Positions 49,977 to 58,687 are shown, numbered from the stretch's first letter. The stretch is DNA of 64,000 nt from Paenibacillus sp. FSL H8-0537 (GCF_038051995.1 NZ_CP150290.1:1041501-1105500); one strand, 5' to 3'. The notes: generated by a model from the sequence alone, not told the origin. Numbers and translations: made by a program.

Positions 49977-51410
49977 GTGAAAAAGTTGAAGCTCGGCTAC
50001 GCGCCGACAAGACGGTTTGTTTTTAGTGCAGAGGATGCGTTTCGGTATAAGGTGCTCATTAAGGAAAAAATCGAAAGCTTCGGCATGGATATAGACATTG
50101 TCGATCTTGAGGGTCTCAACAGCGAGGGGCTGCTCTATGATGATCATATTAATGCAGACGAGATTGCGGAGCATTTTCGGCGTGAAAATGTCGATGCGGT
50201 TTTTTTCCCGCATTGCAACTTCGGTACCGAAGACACCGTTGCCCGTGTAGGCAAGGCGCTCGGCAAGCCGGTGCTGCTGTGGGGCCCGCGCGATGAGTCG
50301 CCGCTCGAAGACGGCATGCGGCTGCGCGATACGCAGTGCGGATTATTCGCTTCCGGCAAGGTGCTGCGCCGCTTCAACGTTCCATTCACCTATGTCACGA
50401 ACACAAGGGTCGATGATCCGGTGTTCGAGCGCGGCTTCACGAATTTTATCGCCGCGGCGAATGTCGTTCGTAAATTCCGTTCTTTAAGAATTTTGCAAAT
50501 CGGGCCGCGCCCGGCTTCCTTTTGGACGATGATGTGCAATGAAGGCGAGCTGCTTGAGCGGTTCGGCATTGAAATTCATCCGATTACGCTAGTCGATATT
50601 CAGCGCGCCTCGCAGCGCATTGAGAAAGGCAGCAGCTCTGAGCTGGCGCAAGCGATTGACTACATTAAAGCTAAGCTCGACTGGTCGGAAGTGACGGAAG
50701 CCGATGTGCGCCGCATTGCTGCGCTTAAGGTAGCGATGAAGCAATATGCCATGCAGACAGGCAGCACAGCAATTGCGATCCAATGCTGGTCGTCGCTGCA
50801 GGATGCGATGGGCATTATGCCATGCCTCGCTAATGCGATCCTCACCGATGAGCAAATTCCAGTTACCTGTGAGACAGATATTCACGGTGCGATTACGTCA
50901 GTCATGGTGCAGGCGGCGACGATGAATCAGCATCCAACCTTCTTCGCGGATTTGACCGTACGCCATCCGGAAAACGCCAACGGCGAGCTGCTCTTCCATT
51001 GTGGCAACTTCCCGGTCTCCTTGTCTGTTGAGAACAAGCCGCGGCTGCGCAAGCATTTTCTGTTCGACGACCATGCACCGGGTACACATGAAGGTGAAAT
51101 TAAAGGCGGAGGCATGACGCTGGCCCGCTTCGACGGCGACCACGGCGAATACCAGCTGTTTTTAGGCAAAGCCCGCGGCATTCAAGGACCGTACACACGC
51201 GGCTCGTATGTATGGGTTGAGGTCAATGATTGGCCGTTGTGGGAAGAGAAGCTGGTCAAAGGTCCTTATGTTCACCACTCCGTTGGCATTCACGCCAATG
51301 CGATTCCGGCGCTGTATGAAGCGTGTCAATATATTCCTGGCTTGAAGCCAGATGCAGTTGATCCGACAGAGCGGGAAATTCAGGCATGGCTGCGCGGCTC
51401 GGGCTTGTAA
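49977..51410 (+). CDS. L-fucose/L-arabinose isomerase-fold protein (477 aa)
   Basis: Resembles the FucI/AraA superfamily. The N-terminal half has 'VDAVFFPHCNFGTEDTVARV' and 'PVLLWGPRDESPLEDGMRLRDTQCG' (given in part). The C-terminal half has 'TAIAIQCWSSLQDAMGIMPC', 'PVTCETDIHGAITSVMVQAA' and 'FHCGNFPVS', where the conserved Glu and Asp for metal lie. It would interconvert an aldose and a ketose. GTG 49977 has GGGGGAG six bases upstream; a GTG one codon earlier is also possible. Placed between a glycosidase and transketolase-kinase genes, it is the likely entry isomerase of the pathway. Confidence 0.85.
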   Translation: MKKLKLGYAPTRRFVFSAEDAFRYKVLIKEKIESFGMDIDIVDLEGLNSEGLLYDDHINADEIAEHFRRENVDAVFFPHCNFGTEDTVARVGKALGKPVLLWGPRDESPLEDGMRLRDTQCGLFASGKVLRRFNVPFTYVTNTRVDDPVFERGFTNFIAAANVVRKFRSLRILQIGPRPASFWTMMCNEGELLERFGIEIHPITLVDIQRASQRIEKGSSSELAQAIDYIKAKLDWSEVTEADVRRIAALKVAMKQYAMQTGSTAIAIQCWSSLQDAMGIMPCLANAILTDEQIPVTCETDIHGAITSVMVQAATMNQHPTFFADLTVRHPENANGELLFHCGNFPVSLSVENKPRLRKHFLFDDHAPGTHEGEIKGGGMTLARFDGDHGEYQLFLGKARGIQGPYTRGSYVWVEVNDWPLWEEKLVKGPYVHHSVGIHANAIPALYEACQYIPGLKPDAVDPTEREIQAWLRGSGL

Positions 51411-51457
51411 TCGGAATAGAGGACAACGCTTAAGGAAAACAACGAGGAGGGCTAACG

Positions 51458-52321
51458 ATGGGGAGCAATGCAAGCTTGAGCAGCACGGAGCTCAGAAGCA
51501 AGGCGGCACAAATACGGATGGATTTGCTGCGCATGATCCATGGCGCGAAAACAGGACATACGGGCGGCTCATTGAGCAATACGGATATTTTAACGGCCTT
51601 ATATTATAAAATTATGACGATTGATCCGGCTCGGCCAAAATGGCAGGAGCGCGACCGCTTTATTGCAAGCAAAGGGCACTCAGTAGAATCATTATGGTGC
51701 ATATTGGCCGACCGCGGCTTTTTCCCGAAGGAGGAGCTTGCGACGTTCAGCCAGTTTGGAACGAGGCTCATCGGGCATCCGAACAATAAAGTGCCAGGCA
51801 TTGAGATGAATACGGGGGCGCTTGGGCACGGACTGGCGATATCGGTGGGCATGGCGCTTGCCGCGAAGAAGGATGCGAGGGCGAGCCGCGTATTTTGCTT
51901 GATGGGCGACGGCGAGCAAGCTGAGGGCTCCGTTTGGGAAGCGGCGATGGCTGGCGCTCATTACAAGCTCGACAATTTGGTCGGCATTATCGACCGCAAC
52001 CGGCTGCAAATTAGCGGCTCGACGGAAGAGGTCATGGGACTGGAGCCATTGGAGGAAAAATGGGCGGCCTTCGGCTGGCATGTCGTTTCCATCGATGGCA
52101 ATGATATCGACGCGCTTGTAGAAGCTTTCGAAGCTGCTCCTGCTATAGCAGGCAAACCGACGCTCGTTATGGCGAATACGGTGAAGGGCAAGGGAGTGTC
52201 TTTTGCTGAAAATGTTCCGCATTGGCATCACCATGTGCCTAGTGACGAGGAGCTGGCGAAGGCGCTTGCCGAGCTTGAAGCCGTCATCAGCAGCTACACA
52301 CAGGAAGGGCAGGTGCAATAA
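51458..52321 (+). CDS. Transketolase N-terminal subunit (287 aa)
   Basis: The thiamine-diphosphate-binding half of a split transketolase. 'MIHGAKTGHTGGSLSNTDIL', 'GALGHGLAISVGMALA' and the ThDP motif 'LMGDGEQAEGSVWEAAM' followed by 'IIDRNRLQISG' are seen. Length is normal for stand-alone N subunits. GAGGAGGG precedes the ATG. The C subunit follows three bases after the stop. Split transketolases often act in dedicated sugar pathways rather than the main pentose phosphate route; one is used for D-apulose 4-phosphate in known apiose pathways. Confidence 0.94.
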   Translation: MGSNASLSSTELRSKAAQIRMDLLRMIHGAKTGHTGGSLSNTDILTALYYKIMTIDPARPKWQERDRFIASKGHSVESLWCILADRGFFPKEELATFSQFGTRLIGHPNNKVPGIEMNTGALGHGLAISVGMALAAKKDARASRVFCLMGDGEQAEGSVWEAAMAGAHYKLDNLVGIIDRNRLQISGSTEEVMGLEPLEEKWAAFGWHVVSIDGNDIDALVEAFEAAPAIAGKPTLVMANTVKGKGVSFAENVPHWHHHVPSDEELAKALAELEAVISSYTQEGQVQ

Positions 52322-52324
52322 GCG

Positions 52325-53263
52325 ATGGCGAATAAAATACCGAATCGGCAAGTCATTTGCGAGACGCTGGTAACACTGGCGCAGGAGGATAAAGATATTA
52401 TGGTGCTGGCGAGCGACTCGCGCGGCTCTGCGGCAATGGCGCCTTTCGCGAATGCTTATCCCGAGCAGTTTGTAGAGGTCGGCATCGCGGAGCAAAATAT
52501 AGTCGGCATCTCGGCAGGCCTTGCCCATAGCGGCAAAAAGCCATTCGTAACGTCACCGGCCTGCTTCCTGAGCATGCGCAGCATTGAGCAAATTAAAGTC
52601 GATGTCGCTTATTCCGGCACGAATGTGAAGCTGGTTGGCATTAGCGGCGGCGTCAGCTACGGCGCACTCGGCATGTCGCACCATTCGGTGCAGGATATCG
52701 CCGTGGCGCGGGCGATTCCGGGGCTGGCGATTATTTTGCCAGCGGATCGCCATGAGACGAAGCGGATGACCGAAGCACTTGTTCAGCATGAGGGTGGCGT
52801 GTACGTCCGTATCGGCCGCAATCCGGTTGAAGACAGCTACGAGTCGGATGACTATGAATTTGTTATCGGCAAGGCCGTGACGATGCGCGAAGGCACGGAT
52901 ATTACGATTATTGCGACGGGAGAAACGGTAAGAATCGCTTTGGATGCGCAGGCGGAGCTGGCGGAAGCGGGCGTGTCGGCACGCGTGCTGAACATGCATA
53001 CGATTAAGCCGCTTGACGAGGAAGCCATCGTGTGTGCTGCACAGGAAACAGGCGGGATCATTACCGTTGAGGAGCACAGCATTCATGGCGGTCTTGGTGC
53101 AGCGGTTGCTGAGGTGGTTGTGCAGCAGCATCCGGTGCCGATGCGGATTTTGGGCATTCCCGATGAGCCGGCAATTGCGGGCAAAACATCAGAAGTGTTT
53201 GAGCATTATGGCATTAGCAGCAGCAATATAAAAGCGATTGCTTTAGGCATGCTGGGAAAGTAG
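52325..53263 (+). CDS. Transketolase C-terminal subunit (312 aa)
   Basis: The pyrimidine-binding and C-terminal half of the split enzyme. It has the catalytic-type glutamate in 'FVEVGIAEQNIVGISAGLA', 'GVSYGALGMSHHSVQDIAV', and a C-terminal transketolase domain ('IIATGETVRIALDAQAEL', 'VLNMHTIKPLD', 'EHSIHGGLGAAVAE'). Translationally coupled to the N subunit. Together they would move a two-carbon unit from a ketose phosphate to an aldose phosphate. The kinase gene starts 12 bases after the stop. Confidence 0.94.
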   Translation: MANKIPNRQVICETLVTLAQEDKDIMVLASDSRGSAAMAPFANAYPEQFVEVGIAEQNIVGISAGLAHSGKKPFVTSPACFLSMRSIEQIKVDVAYSGTNVKLVGISGGVSYGALGMSHHSVQDIAVARAIPGLAIILPADRHETKRMTEALVQHEGGVYVRIGRNPVEDSYESDDYEFVIGKAVTMREGTDITIIATGETVRIALDAQAELAEAGVSARVLNMHTIKPLDEEAIVCAAQETGGIITVEEHSIHGGLGAAVAEVVVQQHPVPMRILGIPDEPAIAGKTSEVFEHYGISSSNIKAIALGMLGK

Positions 53264-53275
53264 AGGGCATCGGCG

Positions 53276-54781
53276 ATGGACAAAAGCTATCTGCTGACGA
53301 TTGACCAAAGCACCTCCGGCACAAAGGCGCTCGTTATTAATCATGCGGGCGAGGTTGTGTCGCGCAGCTCTGCAGAGCATACGCAGTATTATCCGCAAGC
53401 AGGCTGGGTGGAGCATGATCCGCTGGAAATTTATGAGCAGGTGAAGCAGGCAGCGAAGGAAGCACTGCGAGCAGCAGGCATAGCAGCGAGCGAGCTTGTG
53501 GCACTTACCATTACGAATCAGCGGGAGACTGCTGTGATGTGGGATAAGGAGACGGGGCAGCCTGTTTATCGCGCCATCGTCTGGCAGTGCCAGCGAACCG
53601 CAGAACGCTGTGATGCGCTAAAGGCGGACGGTTTGGAGCCGTTGGTGCAGGCGAAGACAGGCCTGCTGCTTGATCCGTATTTCTCGGCGGCAAAATGGGG
53701 CTGGCTGCTGGAGCATGCCGCTGGCGCCAAAGAGCTGCTCGCAGCAGGCAGGCTGCTCGTTGGTACGATCGACAGCTGGCTGCTGTGGAAGCTGACGGGC
53801 GGGGAAGTGCATGCGACCGACTATACGAATGCGAGTCGGACTTCATTGTTCAATATCCACACGCTCCAATGGGATGTGGAATTATGCGAGCTGTTCGGCA
53901 TTCCGCCAGCTGTGCTGCCCGAGGTGAAATGCTCGGATGAGCGGTTCGGTTATACGAACGACTCGGATTTATTCGTTGAGCGAGTTCCGATTACGGGCAT
54001 CGTAGGGGATTCACAGGCTGCGCTGTACGGACAGCTGTGCCTGGAGCCGGGCACTGCGAAGGCGACCTATGGCACCGGAACATCGGTGCTGATGAATGTG
54101 GGCAGCAAGCCGGTCGCTTCCGGCAATGGGCTGGTGCTCGCCATTGCCTGGGGGCTCAGCGGCAAAATGACCTATGCGCTGGAAGCGGTTATTCGCACCT
54201 CCGGCGACAGCATGCGCTGGGTGCGGGATAATCTGGGGCTGTTCAGCTCGTTTAGCGAGCTTGCGCAGCTGCTTGAGGAGACGCCGGATAATGACGGCGT
54301 CTATCTTGTCCCAGCCTTCGTCGGGCTGGGAGCGCCTTATTGGAAGCCGCATGCCCGGGCGGCGATTACCGGCATGAGCCGGGGAACGGGCAAGGCGCAT
54401 ATTGTGCGCGCCGCCTTGGAGAGCATCGCGTATCAGGTGCGCGATGCGGCCGAGCTGATGCAGGCGGAGACCGGCATCGCCTTGAAAGGTTTGCGAGCCG
54501 ATGGCGGAGCATCGGACAATGCCGTTCTGATGCAGTTTCAGGCGGACATGCTCGGGCAAGCTGTCTCGAAATCCGATGTAGCAGAGCTTTCCGCTATGGG
54601 CTCCGCCTATATGGGCGGCGTAGGTGCAGGCTTTTGGGAGAATGAGGAGCAATTGGTTCAGCTATTGGGCGCTAAGGCGAGCGCTTATCGCTCGTATTTG
54701 CCTGCGATGAAGCAGGAGGAGAGTGACCGCTTGTACAAAGGCTGGAAGCAAGCGGTTGCCTCTGTATTGCATGAAGGCTAG
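53276..54781 (+). CDS. FGGY-family carbohydrate kinase, glycerol-kinase-like (501 aa)
   Basis: Two actin-like domains. 'LTIDQSTSGTKALV' is the phosphate-1 loop, 'ITNQRETAVMWDKETGQPVY' (in parts) and 'IVWQCQRT' resemble glycerol kinase, and 'GIVGDSQAALYGQLCLEPG' with 'TYGTGTSVLMN' and 'DGGASDNAVLMQFQADML' are FGGY signatures. Length is typical. Because it closes an operon with an isomerase and split transketolase, I infer a ketose kinase (for instance apulose kinase) rather than glycerol kinase. No glpF or glpD is present nearby. Confidence 0.88.
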   Translation: MDKSYLLTIDQSTSGTKALVINHAGEVVSRSSAEHTQYYPQAGWVEHDPLEIYEQVKQAAKEALRAAGIAASELVALTITNQRETAVMWDKETGQPVYRAIVWQCQRTAERCDALKADGLEPLVQAKTGLLLDPYFSAAKWGWLLEHAAGAKELLAAGRLLVGTIDSWLLWKLTGGEVHATDYTNASRTSLFNIHTLQWDVELCELFGIPPAVLPEVKCSDERFGYTNDSDLFVERVPITGIVGDSQAALYGQLCLEPGTAKATYGTGTSVLMNVGSKPVASGNGLVLAIAWGLSGKMTYALEAVIRTSGDSMRWVRDNLGLFSSFSELAQLLEETPDNDGVYLVPAFVGLGAPYWKPHARAAITGMSRGTGKAHIVRAALESIAYQVRDAAELMQAETGIALKGLRADGGASDNAVLMQFQADMLGQAVSKSDVAELSAMGSAYMGGVGAGFWENEEQLVQLLGAKASAYRSYLPAMKQEESDRLYKGWKQAVASVLHEG

Positions 54782-54847
54782 ATATAAAGTCAACATTTAG
54801 ATGACTTTCACATGACTAGAGGCAATGATGCGTGTTATAATACGATT

Positions 54848-54989
54848 AGAAAATGCGTACAATGCAAAGAGAGCCGTGCTGGTAACACGACTCTCCGCGC
54901 AATAGCCGCTTTTAAGGGCGGTAGGCTTCAGTATAGGATGACGATAGATAGACCGCTACCTTTGACCGAGGGCGGTCTATTTGTTTTTA
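54848..54989 (+). ncRNA. Candidate antisense antitoxin RNA of a type I system
   Basis: A promoter is visible: ATGACT (54812-54817), 18-base spacer, TATAAT (54836-54841). The transcript would contain a GAGAGCCGTG/CACGACTCTC hairpin and end at a terminator (ATAGACCGC/GCGGTCTAT, 54948-54980, then TTGTTTTT). Its 3' end overlaps the 3' end of the toxin-like ORF on the other strand, as in the txpA/RatA and bsrG/SR4 systems. Confidence 0.6.
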
Positions 54990-55066
54990 TTGAACAGTAG
55001 TGCTATTAGCGCCACGAGAAGCGTACCAAAGGTAAGCATAAGCATGAGTGCTTCAAATACTGTCAC
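54977..55066 (-). CDS. Putative holin-like type I toxin peptide (29 aa)
   Basis: A tiny hydrophobic peptide: 'TVFEALMLMLTFGTLLVALI' then a short tail ending in Lys-Asn-Lys. The start (GTG 55066) follows GGGAGGGA by six bases on the minus strand. The pattern T-V-F-E-A-L-x-L-M followed by one membrane helix and a basic tail matches the putative holin-like toxin family (PF16935) common in Bacillales. Below 30 residues, it would be missed by most gene callers. An antisense RNA candidate overlaps its 3' end. It would act by inserting into the cell membrane. Confidence 0.75.
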   Translation of the reverse strand: MTVFEALMLMLTFGTLLVALIALLFNKNK

Positions 55067-55132
55067 AAGGCATCCCTCCCTTCTATCGAGAGGTAGCCGA
55101 CCGCCCTTGTAAGCCTTTTCTATTACTTTGCG

Positions 55133-55141
55133 ATTATACCA
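55133..55141 (-). promoter_or_regulatory. Extended -10 promoter of the toxin gene
   Basis: On the minus strand TGGTATAAT is an extended -10 (TGnTATAAT), about 70 bases upstream of the toxin start. No good -35. Confidence 0.45.
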
Positions 55142-55208
55142 TGGCAAAGGTTTGAATGGATAGATATGTATATTTAGAATGAGCTTCAGCTGCGCAAAAT
55201 ATGCAACA

Positions 55209-55257
55209 TTGACGCTAATACAAGCTTTAAGGTATAAAAAGAATGTAAACGTTTTTA
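55209..55257 (+). promoter_or_regulatory. Promoter with overlapping CcpA (cre) site before the TIM-barrel gene
   Basis: TTGACG (55209-55214), 18-base spacer, TATAAA (55233-55238). TGTAAACGTTTTTA (55244-55257) fits the cre pattern TGWAANCGNTNWCA at 13 of 14 positions and covers the expected start of transcription. Confidence 0.7.
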
Positions 55258-55285
55258 TGCTCACATCGAGAGGGGAATTACTTTT

Positions 55286-56137
55286 ATGACATTGGAAATT
55301 GGCTTGCAGTTGTTTTCTGCCAAAACCGAATTTGCACGTGATCGCGCTGGCACTTTGAATAAAATTGCGGAAATTGGCTACCGAAACATCGAAATTCCAC
55401 TCGATTTTACAGGCCAGGATTTGTTCAAGCTCGGCGATCTCAAGGCTGCTGATTTGAAGCAGCTTGTAGATCAAGCGGGCCTGAACGTAATCGCCACTCA
55501 TATTTTCGTCTCGGACGATGCCCAAATCGCTGATGTCATTGCCTTCAATAAAGAGCTGGGCTGTACGAAAACGATTATTCCGATATCATTTTTCACCAAT
55601 TACGAGGATGTCCTTGCATTCAGCGAGAAGCTGAACCGCTACGGCAGCCAAATGCGCGAGCAGGGCATCAGCCTGCTTTATCATAACCATTTCCATGAGT
55701 TCCAGAAGTTCAATGGTAGCTATGCGCTCGATATTATTTTGGAGCATACCTCTCCTGAAAATGTTGGGTTTGAGCTTGATACCTATTGGGCGCTGCGTGG
55801 CGGCGTTGATGTTGTAAGCTATATCGAGAAGCTGGGCAGCCGCTGCGAATTTATTCATCAGAAGGATTTGCCGGCGAGCGTTAATCCGGTTAACCTTTTT
55901 GAAACGCTTGATGAGAACGAGCCCGTTACGATGGGAACATTTATGTCGATTGGAAGCCCAGATGCGTTCACTGAAATTGGAGAAGGCACGATTGATATTG
56001 CGGGCATTTTGCAGGCGACCCAGAAGCATACAAGCACTAAATACATTATTGTAGAGCAGGACGCAACAAATAAAGGCGAGCTGGAAAGCATTGAAATTAG
56101 CTATAAAGCTTTGACTAAGCTGTTGGCTGAGCTGTAG
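55286..56137 (+). CDS. Sugar phosphate isomerase/epimerase-like TIM barrel (283 aa)
   Basis: AP-endonuclease-2 / xylose-isomerase-like barrel (IolE/YcjR superfamily). Metal-binding acidic and His residues are visible: 'YRNIEIPLDF', 'LLYHNHFHEF', 'GFELDTYWALRGG', 'CEFIHQKDLP' and 'EIGEGTIDI'. No signal peptide. It has its own promoter with a CcpA site, a GAGGGGAA ribosome site and its own terminator. It could be part of the upstream sugar pathway (the known apiose isomerase belongs to a related fold) or an independent isomerase or keto-sugar enzyme. The substrate cannot be read from the sequence. Confidence 0.87.
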   Translation: MTLEIGLQLFSAKTEFARDRAGTLNKIAEIGYRNIEIPLDFTGQDLFKLGDLKAADLKQLVDQAGLNVIATHIFVSDDAQIADVIAFNKELGCTKTIIPISFFTNYEDVLAFSEKLNRYGSQMREQGISLLYHNHFHEFQKFNGSYALDIILEHTSPENVGFELDTYWALRGGVDVVSYIEKLGSRCEFIHQKDLPASVNPVNLFETLDENEPVTMGTFMSIGSPDAFTEIGEGTIDIAGILQATQKHTSTKYIIVEQDATNKGELESIEISYKALTKLLAEL

Positions 56138-56179
56138 AACGCAGCTATCATTAACGGCATCTATTATAGTTAAAATAGT

Positions 56180-56218
56180 AAGAGCCGAGATCTGTATTGC
56201 AGATTTCGGCTCTTTTTT
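56180..56218 (+). terminator. Terminator after the TIM-barrel gene
   Basis: AAGAGCCGAGATCTG pairs with CAGATTTCGGCTCTT (one mismatch-type pair), then TTTT. Confidence 0.85.
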
Positions 56219-56270
56219 GATTTTGCCCAAGTGAAGCGCCACATGTCACAAAACCAAATAGGCTAAAGCA

Positions 56271-56328
56271 TTGACTAATTTCGCAAAAAGATTTATAGTG
56301 ATAAATAGTTTAGTAATGAAATATTTAT
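56271..56328 (+). promoter_or_regulatory. Promoter and candidate operator of the MarR-MFS operon
   Basis: TTGACT (56271-56276), 17-base spacer, TATAGT (56294-56299). Immediately downstream ATAAATA (56301-56307) and TATTTAT (56322-56328) form an inverted repeat placed where a repressor would block transcription. Confidence 0.65.
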
Positions 56329-56396
56329 TAATTGCGCTTTATGATAAAGCGCTGGAATGATTGGACGATGAACGCAAATAGGGAAGGGGTGAATAC

Positions 56397-56825
56397 ATGC
56401 CAAGCAAGGAAGACGTTGTCGAGCTCTCCACCATGTTCAAATTGATCATGAAAAATGCGAATTCAGAGTGGAACAAGCGGATGCAAGGGAATATGTCATT
56501 GTCCCAGTTCAAGCTGCTTTATTGGCTCAAACAAGATGGACAGCAAAGAGTATCCGATCTGGCAGAGAAAATGTGCATTTCCGCTGCTGCCATAACGGGA
56601 TTGGCTGATAAGCTATCTGCGGAAGGCAATATTGATCGAGTTAGGGATGAGGAAGATCGCCGCGTCGTATACATCGATATTACTGAGAAAGGGAAAGCTA
56701 CTCTCGACCAAATATCGGATGATCAAAAAGAGACGCTCGGCATGATGTTAAACTGTCTGGCACCTGAGGACATCGCACATTTAAAACGGATTTTCAAAAA
56801 GCTAAACGATCATATGCATAATTAA
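56397..56825 (+). CDS. MarR-family regulator of the adjacent exporter (142 aa)
   Basis: Winged-helix regulator: 'RVSDLAEKMCISAAAITGLA' is the recognition region and 'IDRVRDEEDRRVVYIDIT' the wing. GAAGGGGTG precedes ATG 56397. The exporter gene begins 32 bases after its stop and an inverted repeat overlaps the promoter region, so it likely represses both genes until a toxic compound binds. It is not close in sequence to the MarR protein at 10883. Confidence 0.93.
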   Translation: MPSKEDVVELSTMFKLIMKNANSEWNKRMQGNMSLSQFKLLYWLKQDGQQRVSDLAEKMCISAAAITGLADKLSAEGNIDRVRDEEDRRVVYIDITEKGKATLDQISDDQKETLGMMLNCLAPEDIAHLKRIFKKLNDHMHN

Positions 56826-56857
56826 TTCATACCGAATGAGGGGAAGAGATTTAACCT

Positions 56858-58513
56858 ATGGAACATTTATCACAAAAAAGAAAGCTGACCATTATGGTTG
56901 CGATTATGTTCGCTATGTTTTTTGCAGCGATCAACCAAACCATCGTCAGTACGGCGATGCCAAGAATTATTGCGGAGCTGCACGGAATGGAGCTGTACAC
57001 ATGGTCGATTTCGATCTACATGCTCACTTCAACCATCGCGACGGTACTTGTCGGCAAGCTGTCGGATATTTACGGACGTAAGCCTTTTATATTGGCCGGT
57101 ATTTTATTTTTTATCATCGGCGCTTTTCTTGCAGGAACATCGACTGACGTTTACCAAATGATTTTCTACCGTGCGATTCAAGGTGTGGGCGCAGGTATAA
57201 TTATGGCAACGGCCTTTACCGCAGTAGGCGACTTATTCCCGCCACGGGAGCGCGGCAAATGGACCGGAATTATGACAGCCGTTTTTGGCTTTTCCAGCGT
57301 TATTGGTCCAACATTTGGTGGTTATATTGTTGACCACATGGCATGGCACTGGGTATTCTGGATTTTCCTTCCGATCGGCATTATCGCCTTCATTATGATT
57401 TTGACGCTGTTTCCGAAGACGGAACGCAAGCAATCCGAGTCGATTGACTACTTGGGCTCGCTGTTTCTGACGACCACGCTTGTGCCATTGCTGCTTGCTT
57501 TTACATGGGCAGGTACGAAATATGCGTGGGGCTCTGCCCAAACGATTGGCCTATTCGCGGCAACGCTCGTATCGGCACTGATTTTTGTATTCGTCGAATC
57601 CAAGGCGAAAAGCCCGGTGCTGCCGCTTCATTTTTTCAAAAATGGGATTGTAACGCTCTCTAATGTAATTGGCTTCCTGATGAACTTCGGGATGATGGGC
57701 GCTTTGATTTACCTCAGCTTCTTCGTGCAAGGCGTGCTGGCGATTTCGCCAACCTATGCTGGATATGTCACGATGCCAATGTCGATTGGTATGGTTATTA
57801 CGAGCGCGATTGGCGGTCAATTGATCAGCAAATCGGGCAAATACAAAAAATTCGCCTTAATCGGCATGCCGCTTATGGTGGCTGGCATGGTGCTGATGGT
57901 GTTTATGAACAGCGTATGGATGGCAGTTCTGGCGATGATCGTTTTTGGCCTAGGTCTCGGCCTTGGGATGCCGGTATTCTCGCTGGCTATTCAAAATGCG
58001 GTTCCATTCAAGGAGCTTGGCGCCGTAACGGCGGCCATGCAGCTGTTCCGTAATATGGGCGGTACCATCGGTATTGCTGTAATGGGAACCGTGCTTTCAA
58101 CCAGCTTGAAAAACAATCTGACCGAGCTTGCCCAGTCGGGAGACGCTGTTGACCTCAGCAAGCTTGATCCGAAAGTGGCCCAAGAGTTCGCCGTATTTGC
58201 GAATCCGCAAATGCTGACGAACCAGCCAGAGCTGGAAAAGCTGCACCAAAGCTTGCCGGCCGACCTTCAACCGTTGTTTACAAAAATGGTGGAAATGCTT
58301 CGCGAAGCGCTCGCTTCGTCGCTTTCAACCGTGTTTCTTGCAGGCACGCTAATTTTGGTCGGTGCGGTCATTTTGACCTTCTTCCTGAAAGAAATTCCGC
58401 TCCGCACGTCGAATGCAGCACCACAGCCAGCAAACACGGATGCAGCAGCGGATACAGATACGGATGCAGGCAGCAAGCTGCGCGGCAAGCTTGTCAGTCA
58501 GCCGACAGAGTAA
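56858..58513 (+). CDS. MFS multidrug exporter, DHA2 / EmrB-QacA type (551 aa)
   Basis: A drug-proton antiporter with about 14 membrane segments. Motif A 'GKLSDIYGRKPFILAGI' and motif C-like 'GFSSVIGPTFGGYIVDHMAW' are present, as is the long loop before the last segment (about 440-500) typical of DHA2 members. The C-terminus has an Ala/Asp/Thr-rich tail. Controlled with the MarR gene upstream. Substrate unknown. Confidence 0.93.
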   Translation: MEHLSQKRKLTIMVAIMFAMFFAAINQTIVSTAMPRIIAELHGMELYTWSISIYMLTSTIATVLVGKLSDIYGRKPFILAGILFFIIGAFLAGTSTDVYQMIFYRAIQGVGAGIIMATAFTAVGDLFPPRERGKWTGIMTAVFGFSSVIGPTFGGYIVDHMAWHWVFWIFLPIGIIAFIMILTLFPKTERKQSESIDYLGSLFLTTTLVPLLLAFTWAGTKYAWGSAQTIGLFAATLVSALIFVFVESKAKSPVLPLHFFKNGIVTLSNVIGFLMNFGMMGALIYLSFFVQGVLAISPTYAGYVTMPMSIGMVITSAIGGQLISKSGKYKKFALIGMPLMVAGMVLMVFMNSVWMAVLAMIVFGLGLGLGMPVFSLAIQNAVPFKELGAVTAAMQLFRNMGGTIGIAVMGTVLSTSLKNNLTELAQSGDAVDLSKLDPKVAQEFAVFANPQMLTNQPELEKLHQSLPADLQPLFTKMVEMLREALASSLSTVFLAGTLILVGAVILTFFLKEIPLRTSNAAPQPANTDAAADTDTDAGSKLRGKLVSQPTE

Positions 58514-58565
58514 TCCGTTATCGATTATCATTCATTAAGCGAAAGCCAGTGTGCTTCGCAGATTA

Positions 58566-58630
58566 AAAGCCATCCCCAAGTGCAGCATCGGAAGCAGTCT
58601 TACCGATGAGCGCGAGGGGATGGCTTTTTT
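58566..58630 (+). terminator. Terminator of the MarR-MFS operon
   Basis: AAGCCATCCCC (58568-58578) pairs with GGGGATGGCTT near 58617-58626, then TTTT; an inner CATCGG/CCGATG hairpin lengthens the structure. Confidence 0.8.
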
Positions 58631-58687
58631 ATGATAAAATAGCTGTATTTCCTGCCTGTTTAGATAGAATTGAATGGAGGACAGCTC

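Noticed and set aside
53276..54781. Naming the FGGY kinase glpK
   Set aside because: Glycerol-kinase-like motifs are present, but the operon context (isomerase, split transketolase, glycosidase) argues for a ketose kinase and no glycerol genes are near.
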